Positions 7,246 through 16,468 are shown, counted from the stretch's first letter. The stretch: DNA of 36,344 nucleotides from Hyphomicrobiaceae bacterium (GCA_021775715.1 JAJFHI010000174.1:1-36344); one strand, 5' to 3'. The notes: generated by a model from the letters alone, not told the origin. Program-made: numbers and translations.

Positions 7246-8703
7246 TTAGCGCAACGCGGGAACAAGGCTCATAGGAGCACGCAGAGGAGCGGGAGCGTCG
7301 GGGATGCCGTCGCCGTCTGTGTCGATTACGAATTGTTGATAGTCAGCTAGGGCATCATCGAAGGACATGGCAGCACCTGCACCGATGGCAGCCGGAACGG
7401 CGAGAGTGTCAGGTTGTCCGAATGCTCGTTTCTGAACATGCCTATCAGTCGCTTGAAGCCCGGCCTGCTTTGCTGCCATAAGGGCTTGCATCGTCATGTC
7501 GTATCTTTCGCCAAGCTCTTGCATCGGCAAACGGGGCATGCCACCTTCTTCAAAGCCCTGATTCAGCAAGTTGACTGCCATGTCTCGGCCTTGCGTTGAA
7601 GGCCCAACCCCGCCAGTACGGTAAGGCGGATTAAACCCTTCAGGGTTATCAGTGATTGCCTTGTTTATCGCTTGGCGCGCGATGCGTGTATAATCAGATG
7701 GGAGAGGATTTTGAGATGGAACTAACGAAGGAGCAGATGGCTGCGGCGCGGGTTGGGGCAAGGAATTTGCTGCCGGATTCGCCGGAATGGGAGCAGGACT
7801 TGTATTTTGTGCTAACTGGCGGCTTTGATACTCTGCAATCAACTCGGCAGCCGAGTTGTGAGGATCGGCAAGACCACCCCAAGGCCCCTTTGCACCAGGA
7901 TATTTAGCGCCGGACCTAATCGCCTCATCAAGAAGCTTCATCTGGTCGGCTTTTGTTGGCAAACCCTGAACGCCTGGGATCGCCCGAACATAGGGGTTTT
8001 CAGCAACTGCGCTCACAAGCTCGTTGCGCATGTCCATTGGAATCTGCGGCCCGGCGTTTGGCACAGCACTTGCTGTAACGTCCGATTTTTCTCTAAGTTC
8101 TGAAATGCTCTGCCGTAGAGCATCAAGCTCGGCCTGATCTCCCGTCGTCGGCACCTCTGGCTTTGGAGGCTTTCTAAGCCCGCTCTCTGGCTGTTTTCTG
8201 ACTTTTGCAAACAAGTTTTCGAGGCGGGCAATTTCTTGCCGTGCTGACGATATTTCGCCAGACAAATCAACATTGCTGGGCTTTGGCATCAATTTGCCGC
8301 CAAACATGCCAACGCTGCTACCGCCCCGAGCGAGCGCGAACGGTGATCCGCCCATGGCAACCAAACCAGCCGCGTCAAAGCTGTCCTGTGCCGCTTGCTG
8401 CGTATTTGAATAGTCGTAACCGGGTCGAAGCATGTTTGGGATCGTCTCGACGGCTGTTTCGACCATCGCGCCGGGCAGGCCAGCGACAAAACTTCCAGCA
8501 GCCTGTGCGGCAGTCGGAACGGCGGGCCCGAAACTTCCGTCTGCGTATTGAGCGATGGGCACCATGGAGCCCCGCGCAATTTCCTCGCGCGGGTCATAGT
8601 TCCGCATCTCTGCCGGCATGAGGCCGCGCCTTGACCTTTCCGTCATAGGCCCTAGGCCGTAGTCAGGTAGTCCCATAGGAGGCATCAGGGCTCTATTCGG
8701 CAT
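7246..8703 (-). CDS. Putative internal virion / DNA ejection protein
   Basis: This 485-residue protein is rich in Pro, Ala and Gly, with an unusual composition for an enzyme. It has a weakly hydrophobic Ala/Gly stretch (about residues 60-85), a helical Glu/Arg-rich segment (about 150-205), a Pro/Gln/Ser linker (about 310-345) and a C-terminal DTDGDGIPDA motif that looks like a calcium-binding loop of the EF-hand or thrombospondin type-3 kind. P22-like phages carry three ejection proteins after the tail hub, and this gene occupies the end of such a block. I do not recognise a family; the role is inferred from position and composition. AGGAAG precedes the ATG. Confidence 0.6.
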   Translation of the reverse strand: MPNRALMPPMGLPDYGLGPMTERSRRGLMPAEMRNYDPREEIARGSMVPIAQYADGSFGPAVPTAAQAAGSFVAGLPGAMVETAVETIPNMLRPGYDYSNTQQAAQDSFDAAGLVAMGGSPFALARGGSSVGMFGGKLMPKPSNVDLSGEISSARQEIARLENLFAKVRKQPESGLRKPPKPEVPTTGDQAELDALRQSISELREKSDVTASAVPNAGPQIPMDMRNELVSAVAENPYVRAIPGVQGLPTKADQMKLLDEAIRSGAKYPGAKGPWGGLADPHNSAAELIAEYQSRQLAQNTSPAPIPANPAANSLPQPAPQPSAPSLVPSQNPLPSDYTRIARQAINKAITDNPEGFNPPYRTGGVGPSTQGRDMAVNLLNQGFEEGGMPRLPMQELGERYDMTMQALMAAKQAGLQATDRHVQKRAFGQPDTLAVPAAIGAGAAMSFDDALADYQQFVIDTDGDGIPDAPAPLRAPMSLVPALR

Positions 8704-8794
8704 TGCAAGTCTTCCTGAGTTGTGCTGTCATCTTGTGGGCGGCGGATTGGCTGACAAGCGTCGTATTCTCAACGGGGCACCGTTGGCCATTCAT
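8693..8794 (-). CDS. Small coupled hypothetical peptide (33 aa)
   Basis: ATG 8794-8792 overlaps the stop of the large ejection-protein gene as ATGA. The frame encodes MNGQRCPVENTTLVSQSAAH and 13 more residues to TAG 8695-8693, overlapping the start of the next gene by eleven bases. The exact fit of a coupled start and an overlapping stop into an otherwise empty 87-base gap argues for translation, perhaps mainly to carry ribosomes to the next gene. No function can be assigned. Confidence 0.4.
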   Translation of the reverse strand: MNGQRCPVENTTLVSQSAAHKMTAQLRKTCNAE

Positions 8795-11124
8795 TGAGAA
8801 CGCCGCCCATCCACAATGTTCCCGGCACCGATACCGACGCCAATACCAAGCGGCGCAACGTATCTGCCTGCACGGTTTCTTTCTCTTTCAACCGCTGCGG
8901 CTTCCGTCCGCATGCGCTGCAAATGCTCCGCAACGCGCGACGTGTCCCGCATTGGCGTTGTGACGATGCCAGCGAGCGGGCGGTTTTTCCGTTCCCGCAA
9001 GAAATTGACGAAAGTTGCCGTCAGCCATTCCTTAACGCTGCCAATGTTGGCATTTGCCGCGCTTCCAACGAGATTGACATCTGCATCCTTGGCGTCTTGA
9101 ACCATGCCGCGAATGTGCGTCCTTGAGTTTCCAAGGCTGTTGCGGGTCCGCGTTGCAACGGCCTGATCTCTTACCGCTCGAACAAAGTCGATAGCGGCCT
9201 GATCGCCAAACATTTCTCGCATAGTGCGGCGAATGTGGTCGGAGTTGAACAGCTTGGCAACGTCGTGTTGGCTGCCGAGATTGTCCACTTTGTCGATCAT
9301 CTTCTGAAGGAAATGGACTCGCACCAGGTCTTGAGCTTGCGGGGCAAGCTGCCGAAACTCGCGCATCTGATTTCTAAACTGAGGACCGGCCTTTTGGGCG
9401 AATGCGTCGCCAAGCTCTGTCGCGCGCTCGGCAAAGTTCATGTCTGCCCACCGGCGGTTTGCAACTGCCCACCGTGGGCTTGCCATCGTCATAACGCCTG
9501 TGATGTCGCGATAAAGAGGCTGTAGGGTATTGACGAGGTGATTAGCGCCCTGTCTGCGTGCCACCTCGATCTGCCCCCTGATCGCCCCGCGCATGTCCTG
9601 AAGCATTTGCAGAGACGGCATTAGGAGACGTTGGCCGTTCCCTGCATCAACGTAAAGCTCATTGATCGCGCGCTCTAGCGCCTGCCTTTGCTCACCAGAT
9701 CGGCCGCGCATGCGGTTAAGATTGCGATCCACAACGCGCTGAATGCCAGCATGAAGCGCCCGATTGTTGACCGCTGTTCCCGTTGGGGCTCGATATACAG
9801 CGTCATACTCTCTCCGGGCCTGTGTCGTCAGATCCGTGATCAGGTTTTCGGCATCGTCAATCGTCGCCTGATTGGGTGATATGCGGCGCAATGTTCCGCG
9901 CATCGTGTCAAATAGCTGTTCCTGCCGCCTTGCAACAGCATTTCGCGCCATGTTTGCCGATGCGCCAGTTCCAGAGTTTGCGAGGTAATCAAAGTTGCCA
10001 GACAGGCCGTTTTCTTCGATACGTTTCACCTCATCAAGATCAACGTTGCGAGGATTGCGCGTTCCGCCGGCTGGTGTGCGTCGCGCGGCATCTGATGCCG
10101 CAACTGATGGGTACTCACCGAAAAACAGATCACTATCGCCGTGGACGTCTTGAAGTCGCCTCAGACGAGCCTGTGCTGCCTGTGGCGAAACACCTGTTTC
10201 CTGCACAATCCGATTGATCGTTGCTGGAATAGCAACCTGTGCGTCACCGTTCGCGCGCACCATCTCCTCACCTAGAAAATCGAGCGTCTGCCGCTGCATG
10301 GCTGCGTTGCCTGGGGCCGCACCTGTCGCAACTTGGTTTGCAATGGCGTCAACGCCGCCGTCTCCCAAATCGTCAAGCGTGCTTCGGTATGCCCCGCTAC
10401 CTGGTCGCGCCAGTGAAGACCCCGCCTGAACAATTCTGCCAGCGCCTTCCGCAAGACCGCCAAGTATTGCCCCGCCAGCAACGCCCGCAGCAGCCGCTGC
10501 GGGCACGTTTTTCATGCGCTCTTGAAATCCGCCTTCTGCATTTCCAAAAGCGTATACAGGGGCCTGTGTTCCGCCTACCGTTGCCGCTTGCGCAACACGG
10601 CCCGCCGTGCTTGCGGCTGGAGCTGGTGCGCCCATCAACCAACCAGCGCCGCGCCCCGCACCCATTGCGGCACCGCCGCCGACAATAGCGCCCGCGACTT
10701 CTGAAGCAGGCTGCAAGATTGGGTAGTTCTCGCGCTCGATGTCCTGTTGTGCGCGTTGGAATGTCAGGTTGCGGTCATAGGCATCATTAAATGTCGTGCC
10801 ATCGCCATAGCCAGCCGCAGCGGCCACGTTTTTGCCGGCATACTCAACGCCAGCATTCAAGCCCGCTGCAATCTCATCCATGAACGGACCGACAACCGGA
10901 ATCCCTCGCAATGCGTTTGGCGTGCCGCTCTGCCGTTGCAAATCAAGCATGCGCCGCTCGCCTTCAGATAGGGCGGAAAGGTCTCTCGATGGTGATTGCT
11001 GGGATGATTCTTGACCGCCTCCAGGGATAAGCCCACGGCTGCGCGCCTCGTTGAGCATGCCTAGCTTTTCAGGCGGAAGGATGCCGCGCTTTTCTGCTTC
11101 TAAAAGCGCCTCTAGTTTGCTCAT
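8791..11124 (-). CDS. Putative large DNA ejection (internal virion) protein
   Basis: The 777-residue protein has a helical, charged N terminus (LEALLEAEKRGILPPEKL), Ala/Gly-rich hydrophobic segments around residues 95-110, 145-170 and 205-235, and a long helical C-terminal half rich in Arg, Gln, Ala and Asn. Large proteins with amphipathic Gly/Ala segments and long helices, encoded between the tail hub and the fibre, are typical of podophage ejection proteins (P22 gp16 or T7 gp15/gp16 class), which leave the capsid with the DNA and form a conduit across the envelope. No lytic domain is visible. It starts in an ATGA overlap with the upstream gene. Confidence 0.65.
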   Translation of the reverse strand: MSKLEALLEAEKRGILPPEKLGMLNEARSRGLIPGGGQESSQQSPSRDLSALSEGERRMLDLQRQSGTPNALRGIPVVGPFMDEIAAGLNAGVEYAGKNVAAAAGYGDGTTFNDAYDRNLTFQRAQQDIERENYPILQPASEVAGAIVGGGAAMGAGRGAGWLMGAPAPAASTAGRVAQAATVGGTQAPVYAFGNAEGGFQERMKNVPAAAAAGVAGGAILGGLAEGAGRIVQAGSSLARPGSGAYRSTLDDLGDGGVDAIANQVATGAAPGNAAMQRQTLDFLGEEMVRANGDAQVAIPATINRIVQETGVSPQAAQARLRRLQDVHGDSDLFFGEYPSVAASDAARRTPAGGTRNPRNVDLDEVKRIEENGLSGNFDYLANSGTGASANMARNAVARRQEQLFDTMRGTLRRISPNQATIDDAENLITDLTTQARREYDAVYRAPTGTAVNNRALHAGIQRVVDRNLNRMRGRSGEQRQALERAINELYVDAGNGQRLLMPSLQMLQDMRGAIRGQIEVARRQGANHLVNTLQPLYRDITGVMTMASPRWAVANRRWADMNFAERATELGDAFAQKAGPQFRNQMREFRQLAPQAQDLVRVHFLQKMIDKVDNLGSQHDVAKLFNSDHIRRTMREMFGDQAAIDFVRAVRDQAVATRTRNSLGNSRTHIRGMVQDAKDADVNLVGSAANANIGSVKEWLTATFVNFLRERKNRPLAGIVTTPMRDTSRVAEHLQRMRTEAAAVERERNRAGRYVAPLGIGVGIGAGNIVDGRRSQ

Positions 11125-12275
11125 TGACCAGCCCCGATACTGCGCAGCAATTCTTCGTTGCTCATGGTGCTGTACGGAGATTGTCCTTGCGGGGCTCTGC
11201 CCTGGATCTTCAGAGGTGCGCCGCTAATTTCTGGCAATGGGATCGCAAAGTTGTTCATTACACGCTGACGAACACCCTCAAGCGCACGGCGGTATTCTTC
11301 TGCGTTTCTCGCTTGAGATAGGTTGCCAACAACTGCAACAAGGCGCTTTTGATCGCTATCCGTCCAAGGGCCTTCTCCTGGCTTGCGGATTAGCGGTTTG
11401 ATTGCTGCTGCAAGCGCCTCAGTGTCACCGGCTATTCTGTTGCGGACTTCAGACGTGTAGCCCTTGCCGCCGTAGTTCGTAACGCCTTCAATGGCACTGC
11501 CAATTGCGCGAGAAATGCCGCCAACAAGTCCGCCATCCTCTGCACCCTGATAAGGTCCAACGGCGTTTTCAAATGTTGATTGATCGAAGTCACCAGGAAC
11601 ACGGGCTAGTGTTTCAATGCCTGCTGCAACGTTCTGTGCAAGATCGGTGTCGTCGCCTCCTGAAACACCCTTGTCGCTAAGTTGTCCTGTAAGGACATAC
11701 CGGCGATAGGCATCCGATCCAGGTGCTAGCCCATACTGGTTTGCCATCGATGCTCTGTATTCTGGTCCATTCTTATTGACGGCAGCCGGTTCCTGATACC
11801 CCCGCGCCTTTGCAATCACCCAGTCAGCCCCTAGGATCGGATCACCACGAAACTGATCGGGGATGGATGCAGCCAGCTTAGGATCAGCTTGCAAAAACCG
11901 ATTCCAGTTGTCCGCATTGCCGCGCACGAGCTGCGCCGGACCGGCTGCGCGCTTCATACGCAGGTCGTCAATCTGCATCGAGCGAAGCTCATCGCCCTGC
12001 GTTGCCCGCTGTTTATCGAAGGCGAACCGCTGTTGGCTCAAGCCGAGGCGCTTTTGATCCATCTCGCGCGAATATTCCCGGTCGGCCATGCGGTCGGCTC
12101 GGTTTTGCTTTTGCGCGCTGAACCGCCCCGCCTGTTGCACGCCTTGCGCAAGTCCCGAACCGACGTTATCGGCCCCGAGAACGTTTGCGCCCATTAGGAA
12201 CAGAGGCGACGTAAAGATGTCTTCAAGCGAACCGCCTGGTGCTTGAGGCGGTTTTTTGCCAAGTTGATAATCCAT
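11121..12275 (-). CDS. Putative internal virion protein
   Basis: From ATG 12275 the protein has 384 residues. It opens with a short Pro-rich part (GKKPPQAPGGSLEDIFTSPL), then a hydrophobic turn, followed by a long charged helical region (about residues 45-110: QQAGRFSAQKQNRADRMADR and onwards). The middle and C-terminal parts are mixed helical. It ends MSNEELLRSIGAGQ, and its stop overlaps the start of the large ejection protein gene. Gene order (tail hub, small proteins, this block, fibre) matches the ejection-protein cluster of P22-like podophages. An upstream start at 12371 is open but lies inside the previous gene. Confidence 0.6.
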   Translation of the reverse strand: MDYQLGKKPPQAPGGSLEDIFTSPLFLMGANVLGADNVGSGLAQGVQQAGRFSAQKQNRADRMADREYSREMDQKRLGLSQQRFAFDKQRATQGDELRSMQIDDLRMKRAAGPAQLVRGNADNWNRFLQADPKLAASIPDQFRGDPILGADWVIAKARGYQEPAAVNKNGPEYRASMANQYGLAPGSDAYRRYVLTGQLSDKGVSGGDDTDLAQNVAAGIETLARVPGDFDQSTFENAVGPYQGAEDGGLVGGISRAIGSAIEGVTNYGGKGYTSEVRNRIAGDTEALAAAIKPLIRKPGEGPWTDSDQKRLVAVVGNLSQARNAEEYRRALEGVRQRVMNNFAIPLPEISGAPLKIQGRAPQGQSPYSTMSNEELLRSIGAGQ

Positions 12276-12276
12276 C

Positions 12277-13176
12277 TCAAAGAATCCTCGATGCGCCGAT
12301 AAGTCCCTGATACGGAAGCATGGCCCCGCCAGCCGCAGCCGCACCGCCACCGAATAGGCTTCCCAGCCCACCAGCCGCCGCGCCGCCCATCATGCCGCCC
12401 ATCCCGAGAGTTGCGCCGCCCGTGAACGGAGCCGCTGCCATCATTCCAAGTCCGAGCGCCGTTTGCATCGGGTCAGACTTTTGCGTCTGCGTTTGCGTGC
12501 TCTGAGACGTGCCGCCAAGCGATGCAACCGGCATCATCGTGCCCATGTACTCTTGCAACGCTCTGGCCTGTCTGTTCTGGTCGAAGTCATAGCGGGCCAT
12601 CTGCTCGCTGATGCCGCGCTGCGCTTGCGCCTCGCGCTCCGCCCCAACGCCCCGCAACATAGCGAGATCTTGGTAATCCTGATTGGCCAGCGTCGGAGCC
12701 ATGCTTGCCGCCTGCATCTGGCGGCCGCGTTCGGCTTCGTAATTCTGATATTCGATAGGGGCGAACGCATCTCCCAAACCGCGTGCCAAGCTGTACCCGT
12801 GCGAGTCCGACCCCGTGCGACCAGCGCGTGAAAACGTGGCGTTGATCCCCGGCATCACGTCCGCCATGATCCGGCTTTGCAGCCCTCCCATGTACGGGTT
12901 GCCCTGGCTTAGATAGTCTCCGCTGAGCGTGCTCTGCATGTTGCCTTGAGCGGCCTGCACAAGCGGGCTTCCCGATGTCGCGCGGGCTTCCGTTCCTGCA
13001 AGTGCTGCCGTCGTCGCCGGGTCAAAATCGGCATATGTCTGGCCTGGGAAAAACTGCTGGTTTTGCCGCTGATTATAGATGTTCTTTGCTTCGCCCACGC
13101 CAAACTCAAGCCCCGGAACTGCTGGAGCCCACGGGTCTGACTTCTGCGTTGATTCCTGCTTTTGCGACTTGCTCAT
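12277..13176 (-). CDS. Putative ejection protein with Gly/Ala/Met-rich C terminus
   Basis: The 299-residue protein starts at ATG 13176, two bases after the previous stop and downstream of AAAGG. Residues 1-60 are Gln/Lys-rich; 60-205 are helical with many Gln, Ala and Arg. The last 75 residues form a Gly/Ala/Met-rich hydrophobic region (LGLGMMAAAPFTGGATLGMG and onward), which could insert in membranes. Such a hydrophilic helical body with a membrane-active tail suits an ejected protein. The phrase NPYMGGLQSRI and the GSDSHGYSLARGLGDA region occur in podophage proteins usually left unnamed. First member of the presumed ejection block. Confidence 0.6.
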   Translation of the reverse strand: MSKSQKQESTQKSDPWAPAVPGLEFGVGEAKNIYNQRQNQQFFPGQTYADFDPATTAALAGTEARATSGSPLVQAAQGNMQSTLSGDYLSQGNPYMGGLQSRIMADVMPGINATFSRAGRTGSDSHGYSLARGLGDAFAPIEYQNYEAERGRQMQAASMAPTLANQDYQDLAMLRGVGAEREAQAQRGISEQMARYDFDQNRQARALQEYMGTMMPVASLGGTSQSTQTQTQKSDPMQTALGLGMMAAAPFTGGATLGMGGMMGGAAAGGLGSLFGGGAAAAGGAMLPYQGLIGASRIL

Positions 13177-13177
13177 T

Positions 13178-13597
13178 TCAAAGTACCTTTTCGACAACCG
13201 TCGCCAGCTTGGACCAGCCGAACGGCTTCAATGCTTTTTCCCATCCAGGACGGCCGCAGCCTTCTAGCCGAACCGCGCCAAGCTCTTTGGCCCAAACCTC
13301 GATCACAAGCAAAACGCTCGCCACGTCTTTGATGTCTCCGCCGCATATCGGCATGCCAATCGTCAGACCTGCGGCCGTGTCGTAAATTTCCGTGATGATG
13401 ACGCCCGTTGCCGCTACGCCATCCGTGACAACCCAAAGCTGCGCATCACGCTCCGCAATTTTCTCGCGCCACTGCTTTGCCGTGCGAACGCCCGTGACAT
13501 CTGCGGCGTCCTGCACCCAATCCTCAACCTCTGGCCAAAATGCCGGGAGGTTTTCCGATTTGACCGGGATCAGGCTAACGGATGACAAGCGCGTCAT
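13178..13597 (-). CDS. GNAT-like (acetyltransferase-fold) phage protein
   Basis: This 139-residue protein reads as a shortened GNAT fold. It has an N-terminal helix (FWPEVEDWVQDAADVTG), beta strands around LWVVTDGVAATGVIITEIY, and a C-terminal segment VIEVWAKELGAVRLEGCGRP followed by GWEKALKPFGW. That C-terminal pattern (WA+ELG..R+EG.GR.GW...L+..G+) is common to acetyltransferase-like proteins encoded near podophage tail genes. The acetyl-CoA loop Q/R-x-x-G-x-G/A is not clearly present, so activity is doubtful; a structural or assembly role is possible. Start at ATG 13597, eight bases after GGGGA, overlapping the upstream gene by 23 bases. Confidence 0.55.
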   Translation of the reverse strand: MTRLSSVSLIPVKSENLPAFWPEVEDWVQDAADVTGVRTAKQWREKIAERDAQLWVVTDGVAATGVIITEIYDTAAGLTIGMPICGGDIKDVASVLLVIEVWAKELGAVRLEGCGRPGWEKALKPFGWSKLATVVEKVL

Positions 13598-13895
13598 ATG
13601 TTTCGGTCCCCGCTGCGGTTGCATGTGTGAGTGTGAAACTAACGCCTACGGCTCGCGCCGACACGTAGGGGCTGAGCGCCGCCGCTGCCGAACTCGTTGG
13701 CATCAGCACAATCGCCGCCTCTGTCGTGACAAACTCATTCGCAATTACCGACGACGTGCCAGCCGTTAGCGTCACTTTTGTCAGCGAATAATCTTTATGG
13801 TCGCCGCGCACGAACTGGCGCGAAAGATTTTGCGCCCATAAATAGAGATCGCCCGCCTTGGCAGACGGCGGGGCTGTCCATCGCCTATCTGTCAC
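13575..13895 (-). CDS. Hypothetical virion-associated protein (106 aa)
   Basis: The protein starts at GTG 13895, inside the last codons of the tail hub gene, and ends at 13575. An N-terminal segment with two tryptophans (RRWTAPPSAKAGDLYLWAQN) is followed by a Thr/Ala/Ser-rich beta-type sequence and a second beta stretch (VGVSFTLTHATAAGTETY). The composition suits a small beta-rich structural protein, perhaps attached to the hub or head. I do not recognise a family. Overlapping ends on both sides show tight translational coupling with the tail hub and the GNAT-like gene. Confidence 0.65.
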   Translation of the reverse strand: MTDRRWTAPPSAKAGDLYLWAQNLSRQFVRGDHKDYSLTKVTLTAGTSSVIANEFVTTEAAIVLMPTSSAAAALSPYVSARAVGVSFTLTHATAAGTETYDALVIR

Positions 13896-15357
13896 CAGTC
13901 AGTTCCGCCGTGTAATTGATGCCTTCCGCCCGGCTCCAATTGCTTGACGCAATCGAGATGCGAGCGCGCAGAAAACGAGCGTCAATCCGCTGCGGGCAGA
14001 AGCCTTGAGCGTTCATCAACGTGCCTGTCGTATAAGCGACATCAGCACCCGGAAGCGCGCGTCGATACCCGATGGATGCCGTGATCTGCCCCTGGATCGC
14101 GTCACTGATTGGCCAGATCTCAGTGACCAACGCGCGGTTGCCTGGAGCCGCTTCAAACTCTTGCGTGTCAATCGTCGCCGGTCGCGCATCGCCGGTAAAA
14201 ATGCCGATCTGGTTTGACGTGTTTGCGCCAGCCAGAAACCGCCTGCGGTCATCGAAAACAGATGAGTCAATGTTGATGGCGTTGAGGTTCGTCGTGTCCA
14301 AATCGTCCGAGGTTTCGAACGTGTGAAAGTTATCAACGGTGAGCGGGTCCACGGGCAAGTCAAACAGGTATTGCAGGCTTACGTCGTCGCGCGTCCATCG
14401 CCCATCTTGGATAGAATAGATCAGCTGCTCGTTGATGTTTGTGGCCGATCCCGATGGAAAGCCGAACACCACGAGCTTATTGACCGTATCAACCGCCGCG
14501 TTGACCTTGTAGCGGTACCCATAGTTCAGGTTGTCGGTGAAATACTTGTCTACCTTGCCATAGCCAATCGGAATGCTTTGCTGCCCGTCAAAAACATAAA
14601 ACCCATCGTCCGAAGCAAAGAAGATCAAGCGCCCATAAGCTGCAACGGCATCGCGAGAGATGGCCCCACGGCGCTTCTCAACGGCATCTTGGCCAAAGTC
14701 CCAGATCAGCGGCGGGCCGACGTACACACCGCGCCGGATCGCGCGCTCCTGAAATATGGCTGCGTAATCGAGGCCAACGATGGCCTGCACCAGGCCACTC
14801 TCTTGTGCAAACACTTGGCTCCCGGCCTGTGTGGCCGCTGATGGCGTCCAATCCGTGATGTCGTTGAATGCTGAAAAGTAGACCGTGCGTCCAAGCCCTA
14901 GCAGGAGCTGATCGCCTACCGTCGCGAGGCATGTTGCCTGCGGTGGAGATCCGCCAAGATCAGCAAACAGAGACGAAACGCCGATCTGATAGACCTGCGG
15001 AGCATGGCCCGGCGCAACGGCGACGACGTAATCACCGAATTGATCGAACTGCCAACCGGCATCAACGGCCAACGCATAACCGCCAGCCTTTGAGATGTCC
15101 GTCGCAACGCGCGAGACTAGCCAATACAGCTTGGCGCTATCCCCGCAGAAGATAACGGCCTCGCCGTCGTCCTCATAAATACCTTTTGCCCCGCGCAAGT
15201 CCGATGTCGTCGCCGCACCTGTGCCGCCGTACAGTGACAGCGAGGGAAACGGCGCGTAAGCCCCGGCGATGGAAAACACGCCCTTTGCCTCCGTCGCTGA
15301 CGATCTGCGCGCGGGCTGGTCTGGCGTCCATTCGCCAAAGGGAATAGGGCTCGGCAT
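13885..15357 (-). CDS. Tail hub / packaged-DNA stabilisation protein (P22 gp10-like)
   Basis: The 490-residue protein is beta-rich with repeated short motifs such as GGSPPQATCLATVGDQLLLG, FSAFNDITDW and FFASDDGFYVFDG. These are typical of the beta-propeller-like packaged-DNA stabilisation proteins (P22 gp10 family) that close the portal channel and receive the tail needle or spike. The motif RRGVYVGPPLIWDF and the W-T-R-D-D strands near residue 320 agree with that family. It directly follows the adaptor gene (two-base gap), in the order known from P22-type phages: portal, scaffold, coat, adaptor, hub. Location is the neck of the virion. Confidence in the general role is high, in exact homology moderate. 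Confidence 0.75.
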   Translation of the reverse strand: MPSPIPFGEWTPDQPARRSSATEAKGVFSIAGAYAPFPSLSLYGGTGAATTSDLRGAKGIYEDDGEAVIFCGDSAKLYWLVSRVATDISKAGGYALAVDAGWQFDQFGDYVVAVAPGHAPQVYQIGVSSLFADLGGSPPQATCLATVGDQLLLGLGRTVYFSAFNDITDWTPSAATQAGSQVFAQESGLVQAIVGLDYAAIFQERAIRRGVYVGPPLIWDFGQDAVEKRRGAISRDAVAAYGRLIFFASDDGFYVFDGQQSIPIGYGKVDKYFTDNLNYGYRYKVNAAVDTVNKLVVFGFPSGSATNINEQLIYSIQDGRWTRDDVSLQYLFDLPVDPLTVDNFHTFETSDDLDTTNLNAINIDSSVFDDRRRFLAGANTSNQIGIFTGDARPATIDTQEFEAAPGNRALVTEIWPISDAIQGQITASIGYRRALPGADVAYTTGTLMNAQGFCPQRIDARFLRARISIASSNWSRAEGINYTAELTGDR

Positions 15358-15358
15358 A

Positions 15359-16012
15359 TCAATAGCCCCAAGGCGTCAAACGGCCCGATGAGACCTTGGC
15401 TTCGTATTTACGGGTCAGTTGTTCCAGCGCCTCGCGCACGCCATCGCGCGCCAGCTCGACGCCTTTCATATCTCTGAGCTTGTCCCGATAAAGGCTGATC
15501 TTGGCTTGATGCCGGATGAGATCGCGCCCTTCCGTAACCCATCCGTTCGCATCGTTATCCGCTGCAAGCGTTTTGAGGCGAGCAAGTCCCGAGATCGTAA
15601 TAGGGTAGACTTGATCTGGGATAGGAAACAGGCGGAGCTGGTCTGCGTAGATGGCATAATCCGTTGATGCGCCCGAGTGCTGCGAGTTTGGGACTGCATA
15701 GGTGTCCATCCATAATTGAGTGCGAGCCCATAGCGTGTAAGGCTCTGAGGATTGCAGGAGCGTGATGCTGTCGATCTCCAAGAGCGTTACACCTGTATCA
15801 AGTGCGCTACCGTCCGAATTGAGCAGCGAAGTCCATGCGTAATATTCCTGGTCGGCAACGGTATTGAGCTTGAAAAGCTTCTCGTTGAAGTGGAAGCGCG
15901 TGCCTTCCCACTTGCGGATGGCAGCGTTGATCGCGTTGGTGATTGGAGACGCGAGATCATCGCGCGCCAAGTCATCAGCGATTTCCGTCTTGATCGTGCC
16001 GAGTGTGCTCAT
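15359..16012 (-). CDS. Head-to-tail adaptor protein
   Basis: The 217-residue protein has an N-terminal helical domain (LGTIKTEIADDLARDDLASP then AINAAIRKWEGTRFHF), a beta-rich middle including YYAWTSLL and DYAIYADQLRLFPIPDQVYP, and a C-terminal helix bundle with many charged residues. The pattern IxxAIRxWExxRFxFNE followed by TVxDQEYY and a later LRLFPIP is characteristic of podophage adaptor proteins (P22 gp4 / SU10 adaptor type), which form the ring below the portal. It lies between the coat region and the gp10-like hub, as expected. Confidence 0.75.
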   Translation of the reverse strand: MSTLGTIKTEIADDLARDDLASPITNAINAAIRKWEGTRFHFNEKLFKLNTVADQEYYAWTSLLNSDGSALDTGVTLLEIDSITLLQSSEPYTLWARTQLWMDTYAVPNSQHSGASTDYAIYADQLRLFPIPDQVYPITISGLARLKTLAADNDANGWVTEGRDLIRHQAKISLYRDKLRDMKGVELARDGVREALEQLTRKYEAKVSSGRLTPWGY

Positions 16013-16048
16013 GTGAGTTGGGGCGGGATCACTCCCGCCCCTCTCCTA

Positions 16049-16453
16049 TCAGTCATCGGCGGGGACGTACTCAACGATGATCGTTGCCGCCCCCGTCGTT
16101 GCTGCGGTGCCGCTCTGCGTATACTCGGCATAGATGTCAGTATCAGCAGAAGCGCTAAGCAGTCCGCCGAGTGTGGCGGGCGCAACGCGCGTTACAGCAA
16201 CGGCTGTTTCGTCTACACCGCCGGCGGCCACGAGTGCGTCATCATCGCCGGAAGTTCCGACGATAAGAACGTTGGTCGTCGCAGCGTTGAACACCGTCTG
16301 CACCGAAACCGTCGTGCCAAGCACAATGGCATTGGCAGGCACTGTCCCGATTTTAACCGATGTCCCCGAAGCATTGTCATCAAACGCCAGATCGTGGCGG
16401 ATGTAATGAGTCTGGCGAGTGTGATACTCGCGAGCGGTCGAACCGACTCCCAT
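16049..16453 (-). CDS. Possible head decoration protein
   Basis: This 134-residue protein lies directly after the major capsid gene (15-base gap, strong AGGGGAGA ribosome site). The sequence is beta-rich and dominated by Thr, Ala, Val and Gly with few charged residues in its second half. It contains strands such as SVKIGTVPANAIVLGTTVSV and ATTGAATIIVEYVPADD. Small beta proteins encoded next to the coat gene often decorate or stabilise the capsid. There is no decisive motif; the role is inferred from position and composition. Confidence 0.55.
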   Translation of the reverse strand: MGVGSTAREYHTRQTHYIRHDLAFDDNASGTSVKIGTVPANAIVLGTTVSVQTVFNAATTNVLIVGTSGDDDALVAAGGVDETAVAVTRVAPATLGGLLSASADTDIYAEYTQSGTAATTGAATIIVEYVPADD

Positions 16454-16468
16454 GATATCAATCTCCCC

